Origin: Begonia masoniana
Taxonomy: Eukaryota > Streptophyta > Magnoliopsida > Cucurbitales > Begoniaceae
DNA length: 64,000 nt
Direction of reading: 5' to 3'
Assembly (NCBI GenBank): GCA_022432975.1
Contig: CM039510.1
Coordinates: forward strand, 14,588,381-14,652,380
The translations under genes and the position numbers were made by a program. The notes beneath the pieces are model-generated. The model saw only the letters and a program-made list of their open reading frames with translations, searched no databases and was not told the origin of the DNA. Each line of letters opens with the position of its first letter. Positions within the stretch are counted from its first letter, which is position 1. Positions 44,533 to 55,527 of this stretch are shown piece after piece.

Positions 44533-45675
44533 GGGAAAAATACAAAAAAGAGAAAGACGTTTAGGAAATAGGCAAAAAGAAGAAAAAACTTTGATTTTAG
44601 GCGAAAGAGGGAAAGGTGTTTGAGAAATAGGCAAAAAAAGGAAAATTTTGTGGTTTTTTGTTTTAGGCACGGCCGGCTGGTCGATCGGACCAGCCGGCCT
44701 CTAATTTTTTTAATTAAAAAACAAAGGAGAGGCCGGCCGGTCGTCAGACCAGCCGGCCTCTCTTTGTTTTTTTTTTATTAAAAAAATTCTAAAACATATT
44801 TTTTATTTTAATATAGCGGATTAATTTTAAAAAAATAGTAAATGATATTCAATTTACTTGATATTTTTACCACATGTTCATCACAGTAGGAGACGATAAT
44901 TGGAAAAGTTTCGTGATTTTTTGACCCTCGTACGATTTATTGTAATTTTATTTATTTATTTGATAAAATAATTATAATATATCGTACAAGCGTTAAACAA
45001 TCAAGAAACTTTTCACATAATCTTCCCATAATGTGATGAACATGTAGTAAATATTTCAAGTATATTAAATATCGTTTACTATTTGTTTTAAAATTAATTT
45101 ATAAAATAAAGAAGATACTAAAATTAATTTAGGGAAAAATAGTAAACGATATTTAATATACTTGAAATGTTTACCACATGTTCATCACATTATGGGAAGA
45201 TTATGTGAAAAGTTTCGTGATTGTTTAACGATTGTACGATTTATTATAATTATTTTATCAAATAAATAAATAAAATTACAATAAATTGTACGAGGGTCAA
45301 AAAATCACGAAATTTTCACGATTATCGTCTCCTACTGTGTTGAACATGTGGTAAAAATATCAAGTAAATTGAATATCGTTTGTTAATTTTTTAAAATTAA
45401 TCCGCCATATTAAAATAAAAAATATGTTTTAAGATTTTTTTAATAAAAAAAACAGAGACGACCAGCCAGCCTCTCCTTTGTTTTTTAATAAAAAAAATTA
45501 GAGGCCGGCTGGTCCGATCGACCAGCCGGCCTCTGGCCGTGCCTAAAACAAAAAACCACCAAATTTTCCTTTTTTTGCTTATTTCTCAAACAGCTTTCCT
45601 CTTTCGCCTAAAACTAAAGTTTTTTCTTCTTTTTGACTATTTCCTAAACGTCTTTTTCTTTTTTGCATTTTTCTC
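44533..45675. mobile_element. Foldback (long-TIR) DNA transposon, 1143 bp
   Basis: Two arms of over 500 bp are inverted copies meeting near 45105 with a very short centre. The ends are GGGAAAAATACAAAAAAG (left) and its inverted counterpart with GAGAAAAATGCAAAAAAG (right). TAATAATAA flanks both sides (44524-44532, 45676-45684). A 9-bp duplication and GGG..AAAAATAC termini suggest a Mutator-like derivative, although the flanking TAA repeat makes the duplication weaker evidence. No transposase is present. Transcription across it would give a very long hairpin. Confidence 0.85.
44665..44765. repeat. GC palindromes inside the left foldback arm
   Basis: GGCCGGCTGGTCGATCGGACCAGCCGGCC and a second copy GGCCGGCCGGTCGTCAGACCAGCCGGCC, 30 bp apart. 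The right arm has mutated counterparts at 45450-45535. Each is a perfect or near-perfect palindrome within the larger one. Confidence 0.85.
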
Positions 45676-45863
45676 TAATAATAAAGGAAATTCAGTGAGA
45701 TTAGTCGGTGAATTTCAGTCTCTCGTCAATATATAAAACTAAATATATCTATCACTTGATTTTATATTACAAAGTATTTTTTATTTATTATTAAAATAAC
45801 TAATAAAATAATGAAAACATTAAAAATTGGAAAAAACATTTAATGTATATACTTGTAAGTAGA

Positions 45864-45941
45864 TCTCATCCACAGTGAACAGTACAAGGGTTATTCAGTA
45901 AGCGAGCCTTAGTGGCCAACTAGAACGATAAACAACCCAAC

Positions 45942-45975
<34 letters not shown>

Positions 45976-46046
45976 CACAGTGAACAGTACAAGGGTTATT
46001 CAGTAAGCGAGCCTTAGAGGCCAACTAGAACGATAAACAACCCAAC

Positions 46047-46086
<40 letters not shown>
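45864..46086. repeat. 105-bp tandem duplication with (CT)n microsatellites
   Basis: Unit 1 (45864-45968) and unit 2 (from 45969) begin TCTCATCCACAGTGAACAG and end in CCCAACG(TC)n. They differ at one visible base (AGTGGCC / AGAGGCC). The (TC) runs are about 14 and 19-20 repeats. The near identity implies a recent duplication, perhaps by slippage through the microsatellite. Confidence 0.93.
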
Positions 46087-46090
<4 letters not shown>

Positions 46091-46096
46091 CTGAAA

Positions 46097-46150
46097 ATGA
46101 GCAAAAACCCTTTGTTGGCACGTTTTATGCTGATTGGGTTTTTCATGTGA
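46097..46150 (+). CDS. Possible 17-codon uORF upstream of the ERF gene
   Basis: ATG at 46097 to TGA at 46150 (MSKNPLLARFMLIGFFM). It precedes the main ATG by about 115 bp. Coding role is unproven; it matters only if it lies within the transcript. Confidence 0.2.
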   Translation: MSKNPLLARFMLIGFFM

Positions 46151-46213
46151 TGAAGATTCATTAAGTTTGGAGATTTTGGAGTTGTTTTTTAGAGAGAGAA
46201 AGGTGAATAACCG

Positions 46214-46675
46214 ATGGAGGGTAGAGATGAAGAGAGAGAAGCTCTGAGAAAAAGAGAAATGGAGAACGAAAGAGTGTACAGAGGGATAAGGATGAGGAAA
46301 TGGGGTAAGTGGGTGGCTGAGATACGAGAACCCAATAAGCGCTCAAGGATTTGGCTTGGTTCTTACTCTTCTCCGGTCGCCGCCGCTCGGGCTTACGACA
46401 CCGCCGTCTTCCATCTCCGCGGTCCCTCTGCTCGCCTGAACTATCCTGAGTTTTTATCTCATACACCTGGAGTTCTTTCCCCCGGCGATATCTCTGCAGC
46501 ATACATACGGAAGATAGCGACGGAGGTCGGCACGCGAGTCGACGCCCTTGAAAGCTCCCTCTGTCGCCATACCAAGCGTCCGACAACGGCGAAGATCGAG
46601 CACAACTCCAGAAACGGGTACTTACAAGTTGACTTGAACAAACTACCAGACCCGGAAGATTTGGAGTATGAGTGA
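46214..46675 (+). CDS. AP2/ERF transcription factor, DREB A-5 type, with C-terminal EAR motif
   Basis: A single-exon protein of 153 aa. Residues 21-79 form one AP2/ERF DNA-binding domain ([49 protein letters not shown]). Valine and glutamate occupy domain positions 14 and 19, the DREB pattern that favours DRE/CRT (A/GCCGAC) sites. A DLNKLP sequence at residues 140-145 fits the DLNxxP EAR repression motif. Domain and motif together resemble the RAP2.1/RAP2.9/RAP2.10 group of small nuclear repressors that damp drought and cold responses. The start is the first ATG after the CT-rich leader, and the basic N-terminus ([12 protein letters not shown]) follows normally. GC content of the coding region is well above its surroundings. 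No lesion is visible, so this is probably a working gene, isolated among transposons. Confidence 0.92.
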   Translation: MEGRDEEREALRKREMENERVYRGIRMRKWGKWVAEIREPNKRSRIWLGSYSSPVAAARAYDTAVFHLRGPSARLNYPEFLSHTPGVLSPGDISAAYIRKIATEVGTRVDALESSLCRHTKRPTTAKIEHNSRNGYLQVDLNKLPDPEDLEYE

Positions 46676-47599
46676 AGCTGATCTTGCGAGAGAAATTTAG
46701 CTGACCTCGCCTGTCATCTTCTGCAGTGTAAATATGGCCAGGATCGTCAAATAGGTTAAATTTGATTGGCTGGCTCTCTGTCTTGCGATTGACTTTTCCA
46801 TATTTTTAACTTCACTCTGGCAAAGAAATTTCGGGTATGTTAGAACTTTGAATTTGTGTATAGTAACAGCTATTAAGCCTTCGTTCTTTGGTTTTTTTTT
46901 ACTCGGCTTTTGTTGGAGTAATTTTAGTTGCACTACAATGGACATGGGTACGAGGGATGTTAATTATTTATTCTTAATTCTATATTAATTATGTGAACTA
47001 ATTTGAAATTCATCTCAGTCACCATCAACATGATAGATTAATTCATGAAATTGTCTGGATGGGTACATAGAACTTGTGATCTTCTACCTCGATAAAGCTT
47101 CATGATTGAGAAACTCTCTATGACAGTGGTATATTCGAAGCTTATAATGAGAATTGATATCATTCATATTATATGCAAGCAAGAGATACAATTTAATTAT
47201 ATCCAATAGACTGTATATACTCCCTTTAATTTTAGCTTACAAATTTCTTTCATTACCAAAAACATCTCTAAATCTCAATATCAATTATTTTCGCTACATC
47301 CAACATAAAAATTGTAAATACCGGAGATTTTCAAAAAATAGGTACATTACAGTTTTTAATTAAATGCAAATTAAATTATGAGGCTATAGTTTATCGGTTT
47401 TTTATTATGGTCCAGAAAAATTAATAAGGGGGTTATAATTGGTGTGGGGCTTAACCTAACCTCATTAAGATAAACCAATGAAGAAAATTCGAGAGAAACT
47501 TTGGACGTATTGCATTGGAATTTTCGTTGAGAGAAATGATTGAAGTTTGGTCTTGAAGGTAAGTAGCTTATCATTTATTTCCCTCTATTCTTTAATTAT
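46676..47599 (+). other. ERF 3' flank, no further gene
   Basis: The 3' untranslated region probably lies in the first 300 bp; no clear AATAAA stands out. The rest is AT-rich with no domain on either strand. The left limit of element N, near 47600, is where similarity to gag fades. Confidence 0.5.
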
Positions 47600-48345
47600 T
47601 CGGATGCTTAATGTTGGGATCATCTCTGAAATCAGGGTATTTCATCCAGGTGATCATCTCTTATGTTGGGGTTGAATTTCCAAAGAATTTCCTATTAGCT
47701 TCTCTTAGCTTTGCTACTTGGTGTTCCGCTTCTCCGGTCTCAAGGGCCTTTGTCACAACCTCCAAAAAGAGTACTCCTTTTGTTCCAGATATCTTTTCGT
47801 CCTTATAGATTTCTACCTTGATGTCTTGCACAAACTAGTGCATCTTGTTTTCGTTTGTACTTACAAGGTGTGATGCAAAACAAGACAATGCCTCTAATTT
47901 GCAACATATTCGGAAACAGACCCGATTTGACGTAATTGAATGAATTCTATCAATTTACTTGTTAGTGTATTGTGATTAAAATATTTTTCATAAAATACTT
48001 CCTTAAATTGTTGCCATGTCATTTTTCTTGCATTATGTGTTCGTCTTCATCGTATCCCACCAAAACCTTGCATCCTTGAACAACATATAGAATGCACATG
48101 AAACTTTTTCTTCATCCTCAGTTTTAGCGTAATCAAACATATTCTCTAGAGTTTGAATACATTATTCAACAATTACTAGATTCACAATATCTCTATATTC
48201 GAACTATTGGTCACACACCTCTTTCTTCTTCTCTAGCCATATATCTTTCTAAGTGTTAAAACTGTCGTTCGACTAAATCTGTCAACCGGTTAATGGCTTC
48301 ATCCCGACTACCAACCTCTTGTCTTTGTCCTCTTACCATTTTATG
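47600..48345 (-). pseudogene. Element N gag (Tekay-like), decayed
   Basis: On the minus strand, MVRGQRQEVGSRDEAINRLTD begins at about 48340 and matches A gag (MVRDRDARDEALDRLTD). YAKTEDEEKVSC and FKDARFWWDTMK follow, then stops and frame changes. The last recognisable part is VVTKALETGEAEHQVAKL near 47740. No pol follows; the element is truncated near 47600. Confidence 0.75.
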
Positions 48346-48472
48346 TCCTAAAATCTTTTTACTTAAAATTCAATAACATTTTAACAATTATTAAAATATA
48401 TTTACAGTCGATGAAGCACTTCTATGTTGAGGCTTGTGTTGGTACCCAGTCTACAAAAACGATCTAGACTTG

Positions 48473-48487
48473 GGTGCTCTGATACCA
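48473..48487 (-). other. Element N primer-binding site (tRNA-iMet)
   Basis: Minus strand TGGTATCAGAGCACC, four bases after the LTR end TTACA at 48492. Confidence 0.85.
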
Positions 48488-48724
48488 TATATGTAATGCC
48501 CTGTTTTTCTTACTTTGTTTTTTCTTTCTAAACTTTTACAAAATACCTTTGAAAACCATTTGCCTAAGGGAAGACTTTTCTTTTCCTTCTAAAACATTAT
48601 AAACTTTTATGTTTTGAAAACCTTTAGCGCAACGGAAGACTTCTCATGAATAGTTCAACATCCATCATTAACAAAATACATAAATTTTATTGAAAATTTT
48701 TCTACCAAAATACATCTTTGTGAG

Positions 48725-51700
48725 CAGGGGTGTTCAAAACTCGATTCGATTCGGTTTTGGAAAAGAACCGAACCGAACCGGTCACCATTCGGTTTCAGAA
48801 TAACCAAACCGAAACTGATCGTGTAACCGGCCGAAACTGAACCGGAACCGAACTGAAAATTCCGGTTTCGATTCTGGTTCGGTTCCGGTTCTTACAACCT
48901 ATTTTCAAAAAAATAAAAAAATAAAAAAATAAAAAATATATTATATATATTAGAGAACAATGGTGAACAATGGGCTTCGGAGCTTCAAAGAGATCGCCTT
49001 CACCCCCCATGTCGTAGTCACAGATGGTGGTTTGCAACAACATTGAAATTATTTGCAGAACAATATAATCAAGTATTGGTTTTCAAGGTCCCTACGCATG
49101 GCGGAATTCACTATTATTCATAATAATAGTGACATGCGTTACCCTGTGACTTTAAAACTATTTTAAAATCATCAAAAAACCATAAATTGGATCGTTAGTC
49201 TAAAAGAAATTATTTTTGAGAAATATGTAATTTTTCAAAATGTAAACAATTTTCATTGAGAAAAATTATTAGAATTAGATTGTGATATATTAAAAGAAAA
49301 TACCTTTTTGGAGCAACGCTTTTACTCAGGTACTCCCGTCTGATCTTAACAGCTTTAACTCAGGATCAGGTATTTTTTCCAAAGACTTTGATACCGTCGA
49401 GTCTTCTCTGAAGATCTTTACACTTAAATCTCCTGACATGTGGGCGTCTCTCTTACAAGAATAACACACTCATATATTTGTGGAGAGACGTGTTCTCAAC
49501 ACATGAGACGTCTCTCTTCGATCTTAGAAAACGGTTTCTAAAACCGAATACGGAAAGGTCACACCTTTTCTCTCTAGGGATTTGTTTTTCGGTTGTTCAC
49601 CGTTGTTTGTGTTCATTCTGTCAAATCACATTTGACAATTTTATAGATCTATTATTAAAATTAATTTTTAGATTTATTTTAATAAAAATTAATTTTTAAA
49701 ATAAATCTTATCTAATCAAATCTAATTTGATTAGAAGTTGATTTATCTAATAAATCAATTTATCAATTAATCATATAATCTAAAAACAGTTTTTAGATTA
49801 TATTTATGAAAACTACTTTTCAAGATAATCTCATCTTATGAGATTCTTTAGATCTACTTTTAAATAGTAAACAAACTATAAGTCAATTGTAGATTGAATC
49901 TAATGTAATCAGATTTTTCAGATCTACTTTTATTCAAATTTCAAAAATCTGATTTGATAGTTTGTTACATAACCACTTTAAATTTGAAGATCAAATCTCA
50001 TCTGATGAGATTCTTTAAATCTAATTCAAATATCATCTGATGAGATTCTTCAAATCTAATTCAAATCCCTTAAAAATATCTCATCTAATGAGATATTTTA
50101 TTTTGAATTCAAAATATAAAAACTATTTATATATTTTGAATAACAATATATTCATTTGAGTGTTTATAAATGATTAATCATTATTAATCATTTATATATT
50201 TATTCTTGTAACATGGAAATTAAATAGTGATATAAGATAACAGAGGGACCGATGGACCTATAGTTCTAAGCTCCAATAATATTTGTTAATTAATATAAAC
50301 TCTTTATATTAAATAACACAATTATTAACTCTAGAGTAATTCCACTAAATACCTAGAGTTGCACTCTTAGAACTATAGAGTATATTTACTCAAAGTAATG
50401 TCCATTGATATAGTCATTACATATGTATTAATCCTCCATTAAGATTCGTAATAGAGCTAGGTATAAAATCCGTTAACCTCTCATATTACATCTTTATCCT
50501 TGACTACCATTAGTTCTTGATTGAATAATTAATTCATAACATTTATGAATTTGCGCGCTAATTATTCAATCCCTGAACTAACAAACAAGAGAATCTTGTA
50601 TTATGGATTTCATTGTATCAATGTTAGCATTCCCAGCTACTCATTTAATTTATTCCCAAAATACAAGGTTTATGTAATGTAACTCATACAAAACTGTACC
50701 GAGTAAATCAAAGAATAAATTATAATGAAATAGGAGTCTACTAAATACAATGAATTAAGATCATACATATATGACCATCATTATGATAAAATTAATTGTT
50801 CTTCATTCAACGGATATTATAAGAACAATATAATTTCATCTAGTCCAGTCCTATATAATCATATTATATAAAATACAATCACTTTATGTCACTACATATA
50901 TAGTCGGGATATGACTACACGTTCTCAACGAAGTGAACTGTATTTATGACTTTATTAATTTGAAGATCCTTTACTTCAAATATAAGTCATGGACTATTGT
51001 GATTATTTCTTTTTAAATTTAATCCCACATATATCAGCATATATGTAAATTTAAAATTGCATAAATAATCAAGGATTTTTCTTTGAATTTATAAAGCATA
51101 TCGAATAATGCAAACATAAAAATTAATCATAAAATTTATTTATTAATTACAGCAATAAAAATGTTCATAACATTTGCTTGTTGGGCACATTATTCCCAAC
51201 ATCAAGAAATAAGAAACGAAAGATGCTCAAATGGAATTTCTTCTCATTTTTCGTCTTCCCAAACAGTTGTTTTCGAAATCATAACAGATCAAACACAGGA
51301 GTAGAAGCTCGTACATTGAAAAAGCAGCAAGTATTTGTTTTGTTAAATCCCCATGAACCAGTGAATCGAATTTCAAAGCAATCACTACAAATTCTGAGTA
51401 ATCAGAATCAAAATCACATTTAATTTTCGCTCAGACAACCAGAAAGTTATCTAATTCCTTGTTTCCTAATGAAAGAAATATATAGAGAGAAAGGGAATAT
51501 CAATGAAGCATTAGGCTTCTGGGTCTTCCAGAATTCCTCAATCTATTGAACTTGAGAGAAATTCTGGAAGTGAGGAGGAAACAAAACCCCAGTTTCTGCG
51601 TACATTTCTCCCCCGCAACTCACTTTAAAAATCAAATCTTTCAGAGCATAAGAACGGTTTTAAAATGCAGGAACGGTTCGGTTCGGTTTCTTTCAGCTTT

Positions 51701-51853
51701 AACCGATCCAAACCGAAAACCGAACCTAAAAAGTCAGTTCCGACAAAATTCATCTGAACTTCCGTTTCCAATGCTCAAAACCGATCCGAACCGAACCAAT
51801 TTCACCGGTTCTGGTTCGGTTCATCGGTTCCGGTTCGGTTTTGCACACCCCTA
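48725..51853. mobile_element. hAT-like non-autonomous DNA transposon carrying a solo LTR
   Basis: The termini are CAGGGGTGTTCAAAAC (left) and the inverse of TAGGGGTGTGCAAAAC (right). The 8-bp duplication TTTGTGAG lies at 48717-48724 and 51854-51861. The first 180 bp and last 190 bp are packed with CCGAACCG / CGGTTCGG subterminal repeats, as in hAT elements. Without the inserted solo LTR the element is about 1 kb and has no transposase. Short open frames (51178-51423, 51546-51860) show no domain. Confidence 0.88.
49074..51201 (-). mobile_element. Solo LTR of a copia-type element, 2128 bp
   Basis: On the minus strand it starts TGTTGGGAATAATGTGCCC at 51201 and ends AAAACCAATA at 49074. The ends pair as TGTTGG/CCAACA with one change. 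TCAAG flanks both sides (49069-49073, 51202-51206). It is very AT-rich, with repeated ATCTGATGAGATTCTT units at 49995-50095. No internal region is present, as expected after LTR-LTR recombination. Confidence 0.8.
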
Positions 51854-52125
51854 TTTGTGAGCGATTTCCCACAAGTCAAAAATCGTCGTCGCAATGCTAA
51901 ATGCTCACTAACCTATTTGTTCATTTTGCAAGCACATAATTCTTTAATAGCTTAGTAGAGGATCCAAATGCAAGGGATAAAGATAAGCTAATGCATACAA
52001 TTAGTTGGCTTAATAATGCAGAACCCGAGCCATCAAATATCACTTTCAAACATCCACTCTTGGAGGAATGAAGTTCTAGCCGCAACGTGAGAAGTACCAT
52101 GCACCTTTTTGAAGTCCATATAATA

Positions 52126-52316
52126 ATATGCTTATGTTGGACTTGATGTAATAGTTGGTAAAAGGATGCATTTTATGATTTGGGCATCACTTGCCCAAAG
52201 TAGGCATGTTTAGGTACTAGGTTTTACCAACTAGTCTAGTACTTGTTTCCTTTTTCTTAACTAGCCATGTGATGTTTTTCTTTTAAGGTGGCATTTAAGC
52301 CAACCTTAAGGGTAGA
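52126..52316. other. Short unassigned stretch between N and C
   Basis: No domain is visible. A GGTAAAAGGATGCA / TTTACCAACTAG neighbourhood contains a short inverted repeat (TAGTTGGTAAA and GGTTTTACCAACTA, 52150-52240). Confidence 0.4.
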
Positions 52317-53338
52317 TGACATGCCAAGGAGGCCCATCACGAGATCTCAAACTCGGGTCCATAATTTAATCAACCAAATTTCTAATGACTTTGTTCTTCT
52401 TGCAGGTATTGATCCCATTGTGGATTTCACATGGGAGCCGACTATGGAAGATATGGACAAGCCTCTGCATAGCCTCAACTGGAGCATTCAATTGGAGACT
52501 TCAAGTGGTCCCAATGGGAATTTGTCTTCCCAGACCTTTAAATTTGTAATTTTTGTTTTGAACTTATTTTGGCAAACTCTAGCCTTTTTGTATGACTAAT
52601 TATAATTGTATCATGCATTACATTGTGTGGTTAGGATTAGATGTATGATAGTGGATGATGGGTTGAAGACTTGGCCATCCAAGTAAAAGAGCCTTTCAAC
52701 ACTTATTAATTTTCTACTCTACAAATTGGATTCAAAGGAAGCCTTAGCCCAAAGGAGAGCCCAACATTAAGGTATGGATTTGCGGGTACAAGTGTTAGTG
52801 TCAACATGGATCAAAGACTTGGCAAGAGCTCCACCTTTGATCAAATATATGGCTCGGATTGCATGGAAGGCTGATTGGGCACGCGCGGGCAGATGGCTAG
52901 CTCCGGACAGGCGCGCGAGCAGCAACGAGGAGCGTCAGATTGGCGCACCCGGATACCGTTCCAGCACCGTCGATCAGCGCGTGCCAGATTGCTTCTCTGC
53001 CTTGACTTGCGTGCACGGATCGCTCCTTCCTTGGCCATTGATTGTCTTTTGAACCAAGGCTCCACATTTCATCCCTCCAATTGCCAAACCCTAATCATCC
53101 ACCCTATGTTGTCTATTTAAGCATGCATTGGTGTGTGTAAAACACTTTTGCCCATTTTTATAAAATTACTATTTCCCTAACCAAGTGTTAGAAGCTCTTC
53201 GGGTGTTCCTCGATTCTTGAATCGAGTGGAGAAGTCCTCCATTGTTATCCTAGCTCAAGGTTGCTAGGTTAACTCTTATTTTTCCCCTCACCTTGCTATC
53301 TTGAGAGTTAAGAGCTTCGAGGAAGAAAAACATAGGCC
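52317..53338 (+). repeat. Element C 5' LTR (CRM-like)
   Basis: Begins TGACATGCCAAGG and at once encodes the CRM-type pol tail MPRRPITRSQTRVHN, matching B at 27678. The untranslated match GGGAATTTGTCTTCC also aligns with B (27880). A locally GC-rich piece at 52870-52990 opens spurious frames. The right end is uncertain because of the TRIM fragment and a missing primer site. Confidence 0.7.
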
Positions 53339-53403
53339 TACCGCCATCCGGGTTCCGGTTCATGCAGCCATCGTACACATACTTAGACATCCAGGTCATC
53401 ACA
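53339..53403 (-). mobile_element. TRIM-family LTR fragment, 65 bp
   Basis: TACCGCCATCCGGGTTCCGG ... GGTCATCACA matches the LTR ends at 30275-30339. Only the terminal part, up to the TGTGATGACC end, is present. Confidence 0.75.
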
Positions 53404-54079
53404 TATTTCTTCTCGATTTTTCTAGTATTTCATGCTCGGTTGTTCATATCATATTATTAGTTGTTTGCACTTAGATTTAGCTTGTGAATCATATATTATA
53501 TGCTAGCATTTGAGCACGCTAAGTTGACTTGCAAAAATTGTGGCAAATCTAAGTTAAAATCGGCTATATTAGAACCATGAACTACATGAAAAATTCTGCT
53601 CTCTTAATTTGAAATTTTCAGCTTGTTAACATATAATATATGTTATTAATGTTTTAATATTATAATATATGAATAAACTTGTGTTTTAATGTTATTACTT
53701 GCTGTTTTGGGAGTTATTAAATTTATATTAATATTATCTTGAGTGAATCTAGCTTAAAGTTGGTAACTTTGTTGAATTTGGTTGAAATTGTGGTACTAGA
53801 ACATATATTGCAAAATTGTCTTTAATGGAAGTTTACTAAGTGTTTGTTAAATTGCCTAAGTTGTTTCATGACTAACATTTTTGAAATGTTAAGTGTGGAT
53901 TGTGATTTCCCTTAATTATTGTCTTAGCTACGATTCATTCCTTAGTGTTTAAAATTAATCTAAGACCTTAATTAGATAATCACCATCACCAATTTAAGAC
54001 AAAACAACTTAGAAAAGATTTAAAATTTAATTATGGCAAATTTTCAAATTGAACTCAAGTAATTGCCTAACACTTAGTC
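53404..54079 (+). other. Element C leader
   Basis: AT-rich untranslated DNA between LTR and gag. No primer site of the TGGTATCAGAG type is recognisable. Confidence 0.45.
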
Positions 54080-55527
54080 ATGACTAATAGAAGTGGATTT
54101 GCACGAGATACACCACACCAACAAGAAACCAATCGTAATAGAGACACTCCTCCTCCCGAACATACAAGTTAGAGGGTTAAACTAGCATGGAAGGTCAAAT
54201 CAATGCCTTAACGGTCTTGGTAGGTACCCTTACATAACAAATCAATGACGTTTCCCTTGAGATGACTCAATTTAGAGAACACATGTCAAACCATCCCCGA
54301 AGAGAATCCTATTAACGAGATCCTTCACGAGAAACCTCCTCTAGGATTAGAACCGAACGTCCTAGACGTCGAACCCCTATCAAACAACCCTTAGAGGAAG
54401 AAGAATGGGCCGAGTCTCAAAGAAGGAGACATCGTTACTATGACTCGGAGGATGAAGAATGATAGGAGATGATGAAGAGCAATATAGCCCAAATCGTCGT
54501 AAGGACAACGATAACCTCCACGATGTTAAGATCACCATTCCACCTTTCAATGGAACGTGTGACGAACATACCTATTTGGATTGGATTGATAAAGTTGAGA
54601 GAGTTTTTTATTGTCACGATTACTTCGAGAGAGTAAAGATTCAGCTCACCTCACTAGAACTCACGGGCCACACCGCACTTTGGTGGTCCAACCTTAGAGC
54701 CCAAAGAATGAGATCAATAGGATACCCAGTCTCCACCTGGAACTCCATGAAAGAACTAATGCATAAAAGGTTTGTTCGCCGAAACTACAAACATGAACTC
54801 TTCCATCAACTCCACAACCTTAAATAAAACAATCTCACTGTAGATGAATACATCATGGAATTCAAGACCCTCAATATGCGATGTGATATTGATGAGCCTG
54901 AGGAGCAACTCATCGCGAGGTTTATCCGTGATTTGAATCGCGACATTGGCGACGTGGTTGAGATGCAACAATTGGAGGCCTTGGATATGGTCATTCAATT
55001 AGCCCTCACGGTGGAAAGACAACTTAAGAGGAAACGAAAGACTAATTTTTTGAATAAATTTCCACCTAGGCATTTGGATCAACATAAGCCAAAACCTCCA
55101 TGGAAAAATGAAGAGAAAAGACCAATTAATCGTAATTAGCCACCGAAAGCACCACTCAACTATAACAAGCCCCCTCCAAAGGACAAGAATCAAGCGAACC
55201 CATCTAAAAGACAAAGAGCACGTGATGTTCAATGCTATAAATGTCTTGAAAAAGGACATTACGCTAATGAATGCTCTAACTGTCAAGTGATGGTCATTAA
55301 AGAATTGACGGGAGAATGAGAAAGCAAAAAACGATGAAGGACAATACCTCGATAGAGAAGAAGAAGAGGTAGAGGAAGAAAGTGAACATGACTCGGATGA
55401 ATGTATTGCTCAAGAAAGACCCTTGCTGATGGTCATAAGACTGAGATTTGATCTCAAAGAATGTGAAAGAGGACTGCCAACGTGAAAAAATTTTCAAAAG
55501 TAGATGTGCAGTCAAGGATAAAGTTTG
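54080..55527 (+). pseudogene. Element C gag, cut by D
   Basis: ATG at 54080 (MTNRSGFARDTPHQQ), soon stopped. The core is at 54459-55139, with ITIPPFNGTCDEHTYLDWID, ALWWSNLRAQR, a stop near 54825, ARFIRDLNRDIGD and RQLKRKRKT. The zinc knuckle is CYKCLEKGHYANEC at about 55233-55274. The region just before protease (KDKVC) ends at the D insertion at 55528. The pol part lies beyond D and outside the window. Confidence 0.88.

Larger units (their letters stand above)
45676..46213 (+). promoter_or_regulatory. Promoter and leader region of the ERF gene
   Basis: The region between the foldback element and the ATG. A TATA-like TATATAAAA lies at about 45729. The 105-bp tandem duplication follows, then (CT)n and a T-rich leader. 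A plus-strand mini-ORF, ATG 46097 to TGA 46150 (17 codons), lies ahead of the gene and could act as an uORF if the transcript starts upstream. Transcription start is unknown. Confidence 0.5.
48492..52125 (-). repeat. Element N 5' LTR, split by a hAT-like element
   Basis: The minus-strand end is AGGGCATTACA at 48492. LTR sequence is seen at 48492-48724 and resumes at 51854 across the TTTGTGAG duplication (CTTGTGGGAAATCGCTCACAAA). Its start is not clear and is set near 52125, before a change in sequence character. No gene is inside. Confidence 0.6.

Noticed and set aside
52774..53120. ORFs of 81-92 codons on both strands
   Set aside because: They lie in a local GC-rich part of the C LTR, and no domain is seen.
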